Assembly: GCA_018882835.1 (NCBI GenBank)
Contig: VERE01000005.1
Coordinates: 1 to 64,000, forward strand
Length of the DNA stretch: 64,000 bases
Source: Limnohabitans sp.
GTDB taxonomy: Bacteria > Pseudomonadota > Gammaproteobacteria > Burkholderiales > Burkholderiaceae_C
Direction: 5' to 3'
Part shown: positions 17,079 through 25,660 of the stretch, one piece after another
Layout: each line of letters opens with the position of its first letter
Numbering within the stretch: position 1 is the stretch's first letter
Program-made: the position numbers and the translations under genes
Notes under the pieces: model-generated
Database searches by the model: none
What the model was told of the DNA's origin: nothing
The model's input: only the letters and a program-made list of their open reading frames with translations

Positions 17079-17201
17079 GGAAAAATTCTAGCCAGCACGT
17101 CGCGCAGGGAGCCTATCGCAAACCCCCGGTGACAAACACCCTCCCTTACCCTTGCAAGGTCAGAAGACCCGATCCATCGCGATGACGGGTAAACTAGCAC
17201 C

Positions 17202-17483
17202 ATGAGCATGCCATCTTTTGAAAGCTTCGAATCAGCTGCGTTGCAAGAGGGCTTTGACGAAGTCATCGTGCGCACTTGGGATCCGCTGACGGTACTGGAC
17301 ACGCACACACATCCCTTTGGCGTCAAAGCGCTGGTGACTCAGGGCGAGATGTGGCTCACTGTAGGCGACTCTACCCAGCACTTGCAGGCGGGCGATCGGT
17401 TCGAGTTGGCACGTGAAGTGCCTCATGCTGAACGTTACGGGCCGCAAGGTGCCACCTACTGGGTCGCACGTCAAAACGGATGA
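17202..17483 (+). CDS. Small single-domain cupin protein
   Basis: A 93-residue cupin: the DTHTHPFGVKALVTQGEMWLTVG stretch and LQAGDRFELAREVPHAERYGPQG supply the two cupin motifs with three histidines and one glutamate for a metal. It resembles the sensing half of AraC regulators or small metal-binding cupins and has no DNA-binding part. Its stop overlaps the start of the enoyl-CoA hydratase gene (ATGA at 17480-17483), which indicates coupled translation and a shared metabolic role. The function is unknown. Confidence 0.8.
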   Translation: MSMPSFESFESAALQEGFDEVIVRTWDPLTVLDTHTHPFGVKALVTQGEMWLTVGDSTQHLQAGDRFELAREVPHAERYGPQGATYWVARQNG

Positions 17484-18295
17484 ACTCGCCCTCAGACGCT
17501 CCGATTCAAATTCGCAAAGAAGGGCCTGTCACGGTCATTTCTTTGCATCGGCCTCAGCGACGCAATGCCGTAGACAGCCTGACAGCCAAGTTGCTCTTCG
17601 ATGCCTTTCATGCATTTGACCAGGACAGCTCGGCATCGGTCGCGGTTCTGACCGGTGATGGCGACAGCTTCTGTGCTGGCGCCGACCTGAAGGCGGTGGC
17701 CTCGGGGGATCTTCACACCCTGGACCCGACAGGCGGACAAAACACCCTCGGCCCGATGGGCCCGACACGCATGACACTGACCAAGCCTGTGATTGCCGCC
17801 ATTGAGGGGCATGCAGTGGCAGGCGGTATGGAATTGGCCCTGTGGGCTGACTTGCGCATCATGGCCGACAACGCCGTGATGGGAATTTACTGCCGACGTT
17901 TTGGCGTTCCCCTGGTCGACATGGGAACCATTCGCTTGCCGCGTTTGATCGGCCAATCAAGGGCCATGGATTTGATACTCACCGGGCGCCCCGTACACGC
18001 AGAGGAAGCGTTGGCTATTGGCTTGGCCAATCGGGTTGTGCCAGCAGGCCAAGCCTTGCAGGCGGCCATCCAGATGGCGCAGACCTTGGCCGAGTTTCCG
18101 CAAACCTGCATGCGAAATGACAGACTGTCGGTGTTGGCGCAATGGTCATTGACCACCGATGAAGCCATTGCCAACGAAATGCGCGGTGGCCTGCAAGTGA
18201 TGGCCACCGGCGAAACGCAACATGGCGCCAAAGCTTTTTCGCAAGGTGCCGGAAGACACGGACAGTTCGGCCCGCCCTCTTCCGAAACCCGCTGA
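17480..18295 (+). CDS. Enoyl-CoA hydratase/isomerase (crotonase family)
   Basis: A 271-residue crotonase. VISLHRPQRRNAVD is the N-terminal signature, SFCAGADLKAV forms the first oxyanion backbone, and IEGHAVAGGMELALWADLRIM forms the second. The first catalytic Glu position of enoyl-CoA hydratase-1 (GGMELALWAD) is present, and the second region reads FGVPLVDMGTIRLPRLIG, in which the usual second Glu is not obvious, so isomerase or other crotonase chemistry is possible. The C-terminus is serine/proline-rich. It is coupled to the small cupin. Confidence 0.9.
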   Translation: MNSPSDAPIQIRKEGPVTVISLHRPQRRNAVDSLTAKLLFDAFHAFDQDSSASVAVLTGDGDSFCAGADLKAVASGDLHTLDPTGGQNTLGPMGPTRMTLTKPVIAAIEGHAVAGGMELALWADLRIMADNAVMGIYCRRFGVPLVDMGTIRLPRLIGQSRAMDLILTGRPVHAEEALAIGLANRVVPAGQALQAAIQMAQTLAEFPQTCMRNDRLSVLAQWSLTTDEAIANEMRGGLQVMATGETQHGAKAFSQGAGRHGQFGPPSSETR

Positions 18296-18307
18296 GCGTC
18301 AGCGACA

Positions 18308-18323
18308 CCAAGTGATTACTTGG
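18308..18323. terminator. Small hairpin between convergent genes (weak terminator candidate)
   Basis: Perfect 6-bp inverted repeat CCAAGT-GATT-ACTTGG lying between the enoyl-CoA hydratase stop and including the stop codon of the opposite small gene. No adjoining T tract on either strand, so termination is only a possibility. Confidence 0.3.
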
Positions 18324-18522
18324 CGGCTTCTGCCTTTTTTGCAACATGTGCTTTTTCTTTGCTGGCTTTGGCTTCGGCCTTGACCTCGGGTTTGGCATCG
18401 GCCTTGCTGGCAACCGCTGGAGCAGCAGGCGCCGTCGGTGTGGCAGGTGCAGCCGCCGGGTTAGCGGCAAAGGCGCCCACGGAGAAAAAGCCCACAGCAA
18501 TTGAAGCAATCAGTTTGTTCAT
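18316..18522 (-). CDS. Small secreted Ala/Lys-rich protein
   Basis: A 68-residue product: signal peptide MNKLIASIAVGFFSVGAFA, then a low-complexity mature part of Ala, Pro, Lys and Glu (AANPAAAPATPTAPAAPAV, then KADAKPEVKAEAKASKEKAH). There is no fold-like hydrophobic pattern, so it is probably disordered in the periplasm. An AAAGGA ribosome site precedes the ATG. Short exported Ala/Lys-rich proteins of this type are frequent in Burkholderiales, with unknown roles. Confidence 0.7.
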   Translation of the reverse strand: MNKLIASIAVGFFSVGAFAANPAAAPATPTAPAAPAVASKADAKPEVKAEAKASKEKAHVAKKAEAAK

Positions 18523-18656
18523 ACGATGTCCTTTCGATGGTTGAGAAACTCCTCTCGGAGTGAACTTTCAACGGGACGAACAAACAAGTTGTTGACCAAA
18601 ATTTAAAAATATTTGCGTCAACCAAGCACTGCGTCTTTGCGTTTTCTCTCGCCGAC

Positions 18657-18935
18657 TCAACGCTTGTCTTCTAGATGATTTCGGGGAATTTCTCTGACCT
18701 CGGCGTCCACCACATCGGCCGACGCGGTTCGTCTGCGTTGCAGCGGATTTCTGGACTGCCAGTGCTTGTAGCGTTGCATCACCACCTTGACCTCGGGTGG
18801 GCGGCCCGTCAATAGCCATCGGACCAGCGACAGCAGCAAGCTCAACAACAGCACGACCATCAAGCTGGCAAAAAATACCACGGCCAAAGCCAGCAAAACC
18901 AACTTGAAAAGCCACGACACAAGGGAATTCAGCAC
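18657..18935 (-). CDS. Small hypothetical protein with N-terminal membrane segment
   Basis: About 92 residues. A long hydrophobic run, VLNSLVSWLFKLVLLALAVVFF through MVVLLLSLLLSLVRWLL, is followed by a basic cytosolic tail with YKHWQSRNPLQRRR. The frame has no stop until beyond 19244. A GTG at 18933-18935 with GAGG about nine bases upstream gives the membrane segment at the N-terminus and is preferred; an ATG at 18965 would add ten residues. No family is assigned. It diverges from the MDR oxidoreductase. Confidence 0.5.
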   Translation of the reverse strand: MLNSLVSWLFKLVLLALAVVFFASLMVVLLLSLLLSLVRWLLTGRPPEVKVVMQRYKHWQSRNPLQRRRTASADVVDAEVREIPRNHLEDKR

Positions 18936-19010
18936 GGGGAAGCCTCGCGGACGAAATGCATGCATGCCATCATAATGCGCACCATTGCCCTTATTCAAAT
19001 CAATGCCACC

Positions 19011-20135
19011 ATGCAAACCACACTGCAACTCAGGTCTACCGTCAAGCCCTCTGGTCAATTGGAAATCGCGCTGGTCACGCAAACCCTTCCGGCTTTGGGG
19101 CCCAACGATGTGCGCGTAGAAGTACAAGCCACACCGATCAACCCATCTGACATCGGATTGCTTTGGGGCGCCGCCGATGTCAACACGGCGCGAACGGATG
19201 ACTCTGCGCCAAACGCCGTTGTCATCGCAGACATTCCAGCCCATGCCATGCCTGGCATGGCCGGTCGCCTGGGACAGTCGCTACCGGTGGGAAACGAAGG
19301 CGCAGGGCGCGTGGTTGAGGCCGGCCAGGCCCCTGAAGCACAGGCGCTCTTGGGGCGCACCGTGGCCATGGTGGGCGGTGGCATGTATGCACAACAACGC
19401 GTGCTGCCCGTCAGCCAATGTCTGGCGTTGCCAGAAGGCACAACGGCCGCCCAAGGCGCCTCCTGCTTCATCAATCCCTTGACGGCGCTGGGTATGGTGG
19501 AAACCATGCGGCGCGAAGGCCACAAAGCCTTGATTCACACCGCAGCGGCGTCCAACCTGGGTCAGATGTTGAACCGCATCTGCCAAAAAGATGACATCGC
19601 GTTGGTCAATATTGTTCGACAACCTGCGCAAGCCAAGATTTTGCAGGACCTGGGGGCGCGCTATGTTTGCGACAGCAGTTCACCCAGCTTCGAAGCCGAT
19701 TTGAGCGAAGCACTGGTGCAAACAGGCGCCACTCTGGCTTTTGACGCCACAGGGGGTGGCACGCTGGCATCGCAAATTCTGTCGTGCATGGAAAGCGCCA
19801 TCCAGCGCGAGGCCAAGGAATACAGTCGTTATGGCTCCAACACCCACAAGCAGGTCTACCTCTATGGCAACCTGAACCTGGCGCCAACGGAAATCAAGCG
19901 CTCCTTCGGCATGGCCTGGAGTGTCGGTGGATGGTTGCTGTTCCCTTTTCTCAGCCGCGTTGGCGAAGAGCGCACCCAGGCCCTTAAGCGGCGTGTCATA
20001 GACGAACTTCACACCACCTTTGCCAGCCACTACAGCGAGCGCATCTCGCTGCATCAAGTTTTAGACCTGACCACCATTGCGGGTTACACCGCCAGGGCAA
20101 CCCGCAGCAAGTATCTGGTTGAGCCCACGCGCTGA
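19011..20135 (+). CDS. Zinc-type alcohol dehydrogenase-like (MDR/quinone reductase) oxidoreductase
   Basis: A 374-residue medium-chain dehydrogenase/reductase. The N-terminal GroES-like part has LGPNDVRVEVQATPINPSDIGLLWG and PVGNEGAGRVVEAGQ. The Rossmann part has ALIHTAAASNLGQMLNRICQ and FDATGGGTLASQIL. The structural zinc cysteines of classical alcohol dehydrogenases are not seen, as in quinone reductases and enoyl reductases, so NADPH-dependent reduction without zinc is likely. Start at 19011 (MQTTLQLRSTV) matches the family N-terminus. It is followed by an SDR gene 69 bp downstream. Confidence 0.85.
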   Translation: MQTTLQLRSTVKPSGQLEIALVTQTLPALGPNDVRVEVQATPINPSDIGLLWGAADVNTARTDDSAPNAVVIADIPAHAMPGMAGRLGQSLPVGNEGAGRVVEAGQAPEAQALLGRTVAMVGGGMYAQQRVLPVSQCLALPEGTTAAQGASCFINPLTALGMVETMRREGHKALIHTAAASNLGQMLNRICQKDDIALVNIVRQPAQAKILQDLGARYVCDSSSPSFEADLSEALVQTGATLAFDATGGGTLASQILSCMESAIQREAKEYSRYGSNTHKQVYLYGNLNLAPTEIKRSFGMAWSVGGWLLFPFLSRVGEERTQALKRRVIDELHTTFASHYSERISLHQVLDLTTIAGYTARATRSKYLVEPTR

Positions 20136-20204
20136 CCGGATTTCGATATGATGGCTGCCATCCCTTCAAGTTGTCTGGGCGCATCAAGCCCAAAGGATTG
20201 CAAG

Positions 20205-20981
20205 ATGTACAGCCCCTTTGATCTCACAGGCCGCGGCGCAGTCATCACCGGTGGCAACGGTGGCATTGGTCTGGGGATGGCCCGTGCCCTGCTGAGTGCC
20301 GGCGCCTCTGTGGCCATTTGGGGGTCGAACCCCGATAAAACAAAACAGGCACAGCAACAACTGGCCGCAGAATGCGGCGACGCAGCCAGGGTGCATGCGT
20401 TTGTCTGCGATGTCGGCTCAGAAGCCGAGGTCGAAGCCACCTTTGCCGCCTCGGTGCAGGCCTTGGGACAAGTTCACGCCTGTTTTGCCAATGCCGGCGT
20501 CTCAGGCAAGGGCACCCCCATGATGGAGATGAGTCTGGCGGAATTCCAACGCGTTCAACGCATCAATGTGGAAGGCGTTTTCTTGACGTTCCGTGCTGCA
20601 GCGCGCCACATGGTCGAACGCGGAGGCGGTGGCGCGCTGGTGGCCACGGCCAGCACAGCGGCCCTCGAGGGTGCTGCACGCAACAGCCACTATGGCGCAT
20701 CCAAGGGGGCTGTAACCTCTTATGTGCGTGCCCTGGCCATGGAACTCGCCCGTTACCGCATTCGCGTGAACTCTGTCTTGCCAGGCTGGATCGTGACCGA
20801 AATGACGCAGAAGTCTGTGACCAACGAAAAATTCGCCGCAGCCGTCATGCCCCGCATCCCGGCGCGACGCTGGGGCGACATCGATGACTTTGGCGGCATC
20901 GCCGTGTACCTGGCCAGCGACGCCTCGTCGTACACCACTGGCGAGCAGTTTGTGATTGACGGTGGCTACACCAAATTTTGA
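20205..20981 (+). CDS. SDR-family oxidoreductase
   Basis: A 258-residue classical short-chain dehydrogenase: cofactor loop VITGGNGGIGLGMA, NAG in CFANAGVSGKG, catalytic Ser in VATASTAAL, and YxxxK in HYGASKGAVTSYVRALA, with the usual C-terminal DGGYTKF. It oxidises or reduces a hydroxy/keto group with NAD(P). ATG at 20205 begins MYSPFDLTGRGAVITGG; the longer open frame from 20148 has no family match. It follows the MDR gene and precedes a lipoprotein gene by 5 bp. Confidence 0.92.
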   Translation: MYSPFDLTGRGAVITGGNGGIGLGMARALLSAGASVAIWGSNPDKTKQAQQQLAAECGDAARVHAFVCDVGSEAEVEATFAASVQALGQVHACFANAGVSGKGTPMMEMSLAEFQRVQRINVEGVFLTFRAAARHMVERGGGGALVATASTAALEGAARNSHYGASKGAVTSYVRALAMELARYRIRVNSVLPGWIVTEMTQKSVTNEKFAAAVMPRIPARRWGDIDDFGGIAVYLASDASSYTTGEQFVIDGGYTKF

Positions 20982-20986
20982 CGGCC

Positions 20987-21712
20987 ATGCTCAAACAAAC
21001 GCATCTTTTGGCTTGCGCACTGATCCTGTGCTTGACGGGTTGCGCACATACCGGGGGTGAGCGTGTCAGCAGTGACGTCCCTTTGCCCCACACTTGGACT
21101 GCCAGGGACATTGTGGCCTGGCAACCCGTTCGCCTGCCTGGCAAACAGCCCACCGAATTTGTTTTGCAACGGCAGGCCTCGCGCATGGCCTTGGAAGCCA
21201 ACGCGCAATCTTCCGCCAGCATGCTGCGCCGAAACCTGCGCATCGAGCCTGAAAAGCTGGGCACACTTGAGTTTTCATGGCATGTCCCGGCCCTGATTGC
21301 CGGCGCCGATGTCGGGCAACGTGAAAGCGATGACTCGCCAGCGCGCCTGGTCCTGGCCTTTGACGGCGATCGCAGCACATTCTCAGCCAAAAACGCCATG
21401 CTCAGCGAGTTGTCGCTGGCCTTGATGGGTGAGCCGATGCCTTATGCAACCCTCATGTACATCTGGTGTAACAAGCGGCCTGTCGGTACAGTCGTGCAAA
21501 ACCCCAGAACCGATCGAATTCGCAAACTGGTGGTGGCCTCCGGGCCGGATCAACTCAACCAATGGCTTCGCTTTGAACGCGACATCCGCGCCGATTTCGA
21601 ATTGGCTTTTGGCGAGGCCCCTGGCGCGCTTTTGGGCATTGGTGTCATGACCGACAGTGACAACACCCAATCCAATGCCCTGGCCTGGTACGGTGACATA
21701 GCGCTGCGCTGA
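20987..21712 (+). CDS. DUF3047-like lipoprotein
   Basis: A 241-residue lipoprotein. MLKQTHLLACALILCLTGC is a lipoprotein signal ending in the lipobox LTGC. The body (LEFSWHVPALIAGAD, DDSPARLVLAFDGD, YIWCNKRPVGTVVQNP, IGVMTDSDNTQSNALAWYGDI) matches the DUF3047 pattern of periplasmic proteins of unknown function. The ATG at 20987 is preferred to the TTG at 20978 because it begins the signal peptide. The spacing of 5 bp from the SDR suggests co-transcription. Confidence 0.8.
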   Translation: MLKQTHLLACALILCLTGCAHTGGERVSSDVPLPHTWTARDIVAWQPVRLPGKQPTEFVLQRQASRMALEANAQSSASMLRRNLRIEPEKLGTLEFSWHVPALIAGADVGQRESDDSPARLVLAFDGDRSTFSAKNAMLSELSLALMGEPMPYATLMYIWCNKRPVGTVVQNPRTDRIRKLVVASGPDQLNQWLRFERDIRADFELAFGEAPGALLGIGVMTDSDNTQSNALAWYGDIALR

Positions 21713-21720
21713 GGCTTTGT

Positions 21721-23805
21721 TCAGCTGCTGGCCTTCTCGGCTTTCAGGCCGACATAGATGCCTGCCACAATGATCATGCCTGCCCCCAGCCAGGTATAGC
21801 TGTCAGGCAAGTCGTCGAAGAGCCAGTACCCTACAGCCACCGAGCCGATCATTTGCCAGTAATTGAAAGGCGACACAAAGTTGGCCGGCGCATAGGTCAT
21901 GGCGCGTGCCACACAGTAGTGCCCCAATGCCCCCAACGCGCCCAAGCTGCAAAGAATCAGGGCGTCGTTCACGCTGGCCAGGGGAGTCCAGAAAAAAGGC
22001 ACAACCAGTGTGAGCAGCACCGACCCCAGTAATGCAGAGTACACCACCGACGTTTCTGGTCGGTCAATGCCCGCGACCTGGCGCGTCAGAAGCTGGTACA
22101 GCGCGTAGCAGCAAGCGTTGCCCAGGATGAGCAGCGAAGCCCAATGAAACACCGCAGAGCCGGGCCGAATGACCACCAGCACCCCGGCAAACCCGAAGAT
22201 CACGCCGATGACGCGCGACAGGCGCACTTTTTCACCCAGCATGGGCCCAGCCAGCAGCACCACAATCAAAGGCGCCGTGAAAGAAATCGATGCGGCCTGC
22301 GCCAAGGATACAAATTGAATGGCCGTGAAAAAAAGCAGCGTGGACGCCATGAGCAGCGACGACCGACCCAGTTGAAGCCAGGGTCGTTGGGTGCGCAAGA
22401 TGCCAACGCCGTATTGGGGCAACAAAACCATCAGCACCAACAACAGATGGCTCAGAGTTCGAAACCACACGACTTGCTCGGAGGTGTAGCTTTGGCTCAT
22501 CCATTTGGCCAATCCGTTCATGACTGGAAAGAAAGTGGCCGCCAGACACATGAACAATATGCCCAGCCAGGGTCGATGGCCAGAGGCCTTGGCAACTGCC
22601 GAGGAAGCGCGCTGCGGGCGATGCAAAACCCAATGCGCCAGCACCGCCAACGCCGTAAATCCCAGCATCAGGCATGAAAGGTTCACCGCGCCATCGTGTG
22701 AGACCAAGCCCACCGAGAAGCCACCCACAGCGCCCATCAACTGCTGCATCAAGCCGGCAACCGCGGCAGCAGAGCCGGCCAGCGCAGGGACCAACCCCAC
22801 CGAACCGGCCAAGGTCGGTGGCAACAGAAAACCGTGCCCCAGGCCCAGCAACATCAAGGGCATGGCGAAAGCCAGAGGCGTGTTCCAACCCCACAATCCC
22901 AGCGCCAGCGTCAGCAGCAGACCGGCTACCGTGAGTGTTTGTCCAGCCAGCATCATCTTTCTCTCGCCAACACGGCGAATCAGATGGCTCGTGGTGAAAT
23001 TCCCCACGATGTAAGACAAAGGGGCCATCATGATGTACCAACCCACCCCATCGGGCCCCACGCCGTAACTGCCCAACACCAGAGGCGCCCCGGAAAGAAA
23101 GGTGTAAAAGGTGGCCGTGGTCATGGCCAGGATGGCCACATAGGCGAGAAAGGCAGGCTCTTTTGCCAGGCGTGCATATGCCGACACCATGGCGCGCAGC
23201 CAGTGCGAATCGCTGGCTGCAACGGGCCCTTTGCTTGGGAATCCCCGCCATGCCGTCGCCAAAAGCACCACCGCCAGCGCGCTCATGGCCCAAAAGTTGG
23301 CTTGCCACCCGAAACGAACATGCAATTGCCCCCCTACGACTGTGGCCAGCGGCGGGCACAGGCCCAAGACCATGCCGATGAAGGCCATCACCCGCGTGCG
23401 TTCGGGTCCTTGAAACAAATCTTGCACCATGGAGCGCCCGACCACCATACCGGCAGCGCTGCCGGCGCCTTGCAAAACGCGCGCAAACACCAGAGCTTGT
23501 ATGTCGCTCACGCAGGCTGCCAGGACCGAACCCGCCAGGCCGAGCGTGAGGCCTGCGAACAAAATTGCACGTCGGCCGTGCCGGTCAGACAGCGGCCCGT
23601 ACACCAATTGCAAACCGCCATAGGCCATGACAAAGCCACTGAAGGTCAACTGAACCTGAGACTGCTCTGCCGAAAAAATGCTGCCCCATTCCTGCATGGA
23701 GGGCAAACAGATGGTCATGGCCAGCAAGCCGAATGCAATCTGGGCCAGCAGGTTGGCCACCATCCAGCCCGATGGCCTGTGCGCGAGTGGGGATGTCGGG
23801 CTCAT
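21721..23805 (-). CDS. MFS (Bcr/CflA-like) - EamA (DMT) double transporter fusion
   Basis: A single uninterrupted 694-codon frame encoding two complete transporter families. Residues ~1-395 are a 12-helix drug-efflux MFS unit: motif A is YGPLSDRHGRRAILFAG, with FARVLQGAGSAAGMVVGRS after it. Residues ~396-411 are a short basic linker (HRPQRASSAVAKASGHRP). Residues ~412-690 are a 10-helix DMT unit with two EamA halves: GLAKWMSQSYTSEQVVWFRT and SISFTAPLIVVLLAGPMLGEK, then the second half ending WQMIGSVAVGYWLFDDLPDSYTW. Both units are full length, so this is not a truncated remnant. MFS uses 12 helices and DMT 10, giving ~22 in one chain. Efflux of a metabolite or drug is likely, but the substrate is unknown. 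Confidence 0.88.
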   Translation of the reverse strand: MSPTSPLAHRPSGWMVANLLAQIAFGLLAMTICLPSMQEWGSIFSAEQSQVQLTFSGFVMAYGGLQLVYGPLSDRHGRRAILFAGLTLGLAGSVLAACVSDIQALVFARVLQGAGSAAGMVVGRSMVQDLFQGPERTRVMAFIGMVLGLCPPLATVVGGQLHVRFGWQANFWAMSALAVVLLATAWRGFPSKGPVAASDSHWLRAMVSAYARLAKEPAFLAYVAILAMTTATFYTFLSGAPLVLGSYGVGPDGVGWYIMMAPLSYIVGNFTTSHLIRRVGERKMMLAGQTLTVAGLLLTLALGLWGWNTPLAFAMPLMLLGLGHGFLLPPTLAGSVGLVPALAGSAAAVAGLMQQLMGAVGGFSVGLVSHDGAVNLSCLMLGFTALAVLAHWVLHRPQRASSAVAKASGHRPWLGILFMCLAATFFPVMNGLAKWMSQSYTSEQVVWFRTLSHLLLVLMVLLPQYGVGILRTQRPWLQLGRSSLLMASTLLFFTAIQFVSLAQAASISFTAPLIVVLLAGPMLGEKVRLSRVIGVIFGFAGVLVVIRPGSAVFHWASLLILGNACCYALYQLLTRQVAGIDRPETSVVYSALLGSVLLTLVVPFFWTPLASVNDALILCSLGALGALGHYCVARAMTYAPANFVSPFNYWQMIGSVAVGYWLFDDLPDSYTWLGAGMIIVAGIYVGLKAEKASS

Positions 23806-23898
23806 GAAGATTTTGCAGGTCTGAAGACCATTCTCTCACCCCCGCCAGAATGTGCGCAAAGATCCTGGCGCTTCAACTGGCACCTGGATGACAGCGCG

Positions 23899-25485
23899 TC
23901 AGTGCGACAGAGCGTCCAAGACACGCACTGCGACAGCACCCCCAGTGCCTAATGGCAAGAGTTGCTGGCGTAAATTTTCTTCGCCTGCGGCTTGGTGCAG
24001 CAGTTGCAGTTGTGCAATCAGCACTTGGAACTGCCTGGCGGCCAAGTCTGGGTGTTGCCGCGGATCAAGTACCACCGCTGCGGTGTGATGTTTCTCCTCG
24101 CGTTGCTTGGCATGAAAGGCTTCACGGGCCTCCTGGGTCAGCCGCTGGATGTCCTCGGCCGAGAGGTGCAAGCGCTCGGTTTCCTCTGCAATCATGGCCC
24201 TGGCACGCGGGTTCAGCTCACCGCTCTCATAGGCATGCAATAACTTTTGCTTGAAGGTCTCGCGGTCAATTCGAAGTTGGTCGGTGAATGCCGAGGCCAA
24301 CAGGCCAGCAGGAATGGCAAAGATGCCAATGCCCAGCAAGGCCAGAACCACCGTCAGTGCACGACCCATCGGTGTGATGGGCGAGATATCGCCGTAGCCG
24401 ACCGAGGCCAGGGTGACGACGGCCCAGTAAATGGACTGAGGAATATTCTCGAATTTGTCCGGCTGCGCTTCATGCTCAAACAAATAGCCCATGCTGGCCG
24501 TCAAAACGACCAACAGCAACATCACGAACACCGAGGCAAAGATCACTTGCCATTCGCGCTTCACCACCTTGTAAAGCGTCACTGTGGCAGATGTGTAACG
24601 GGTCAGCTTGAGCAATCGCATCAAGCGAAACACGCGCAGGAATCGCAAGTCCAGGGCAAACGGTAAAAAATGCTCTAACAGAAAAGGCAAAATCGCCAAC
24701 AAATCAATGATGGCGTGACCCGAGCGCATGTGCGCCCAACGCGGCAACCATCGCCTCTTGTAAGCGGGATTCTCTGGCGCAGCGTACAGCCTTGCCAAGT
24801 ATTCCAGCGTGAAAATTGAAAAAGCAACGGCGTCAATCACCTTGAATTCAAACGCCAGCACGTCATGAATTGAGGCCACCGTTTCCAATACCACCGACAC
24901 GATCGACAGCAGCACCCAAAACATGATGAAGTTGTCGAAATACACATGCAACTGGCCTGAGTGGCCTGTGGGCTCCAACAGTGCGTAAAGTTTTCCCCTG
25001 AAAGATCGGCCGTGGTTCATGGCATGAAACTCTTTCCAGGCCGGAATCATGTAGCGGGACAACTTGAAAACTCGCAGCAAGCGCAACAGCCGCAAGGCGC
25101 GCAACATTTCGACATCCATCGCACCCAAGCTAGCGAGATAAAAAGGTGCGATCGCCATCAAATCGACCAAGGCGTAAAAGCTGAAGATGTAGCGCACTCG
25201 CGCAAAGCGTCGTCCGGCAAACTCCGGCTCCAGGGGGGCGATCAGAACACGTAACAGATATTCCACCGTGAAGACGCCGACCGTCATGACATCCAACACG
25301 TGAAACCAAACAGCGTAGCGGGCATGCAGCGGCTCAACGTGCTCGGCGGCAATGGCCATCACGCTGAAGATGATCAGCCAAGCCACGCCGTTTTCGACCA
25401 GGCGCGCGTGGCCCTCTTGAAAGCCCGTGTCAAAAAACCACCGGTGAAGCCAGGCCAAGCGGCCTTTCGGCGTGACTTCTAACAT
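23899..25485 (-). CDS. Voltage-gated potassium channel with an additional N-terminal voltage-sensor domain
   Basis: A 528-residue channel. Residues ~31-150 form one S1-S4 sensor whose S4 is RALRLLRLLRVFKLSRY. Residues ~185-300 form a second S1-S4 sensor with S4 LRFLRVFRLMRLLKLTRY. S5, pore and S6 follow (315-400) with selectivity filter TLASVGYGD at 358-366. The C-terminal cytosolic tail (401-528) is helical and charged (ESGELNPRARAMIAEETERL), a likely coiled coil. A standard Kv-type subunit has only one sensor. The frame is open to 25998, but GAGGA precedes the ATG at 25485 (MLEVTPKGRL) and the translation further upstream lacks any channel-like pattern. The gene diverges from an MFS gene. 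Confidence 0.85.
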   Translation of the reverse strand: MLEVTPKGRLAWLHRWFFDTGFQEGHARLVENGVAWLIIFSVMAIAAEHVEPLHARYAVWFHVLDVMTVGVFTVEYLLRVLIAPLEPEFAGRRFARVRYIFSFYALVDLMAIAPFYLASLGAMDVEMLRALRLLRLLRVFKLSRYMIPAWKEFHAMNHGRSFRGKLYALLEPTGHSGQLHVYFDNFIMFWVLLSIVSVVLETVASIHDVLAFEFKVIDAVAFSIFTLEYLARLYAAPENPAYKRRWLPRWAHMRSGHAIIDLLAILPFLLEHFLPFALDLRFLRVFRLMRLLKLTRYTSATVTLYKVVKREWQVIFASVFVMLLLVVLTASMGYLFEHEAQPDKFENIPQSIYWAVVTLASVGYGDISPITPMGRALTVVLALLGIGIFAIPAGLLASAFTDQLRIDRETFKQKLLHAYESGELNPRARAMIAEETERLHLSAEDIQRLTQEAREAFHAKQREEKHHTAAVVLDPRQHPDLAARQFQVLIAQLQLLHQAAGEENLRQQLLPLGTGGAVAVRVLDALSH

Positions 25486-25660
25486 CTGACCATCCTCGGG
25501 GAGTCGCATACAGCACCATTCGCGATTGAATAAAACACTTGCATTGTCCAGGGGAATCCCCACACGAAATTGACATTCATCAATCTCTTGAGCGCGCACC
25601 GGGCCTGATCTGTTATGGTTTGGCCTTTCAAGGTGCAAAGCACCCTCGTGGAGTGAGACA

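Noticed and set aside
18591-18622. GTTGAC/GTCAAC repeat with AT-rich spacer
   Set aside because: Six-base arms 20 bp apart are expected by chance; no promoter spacing could be fitted.
22834-23952. 372-codon plus-strand frame opposite the MFS-EamA gene
   Set aside because: A His/Gln/Arg-rich antisense shadow of the transporter.
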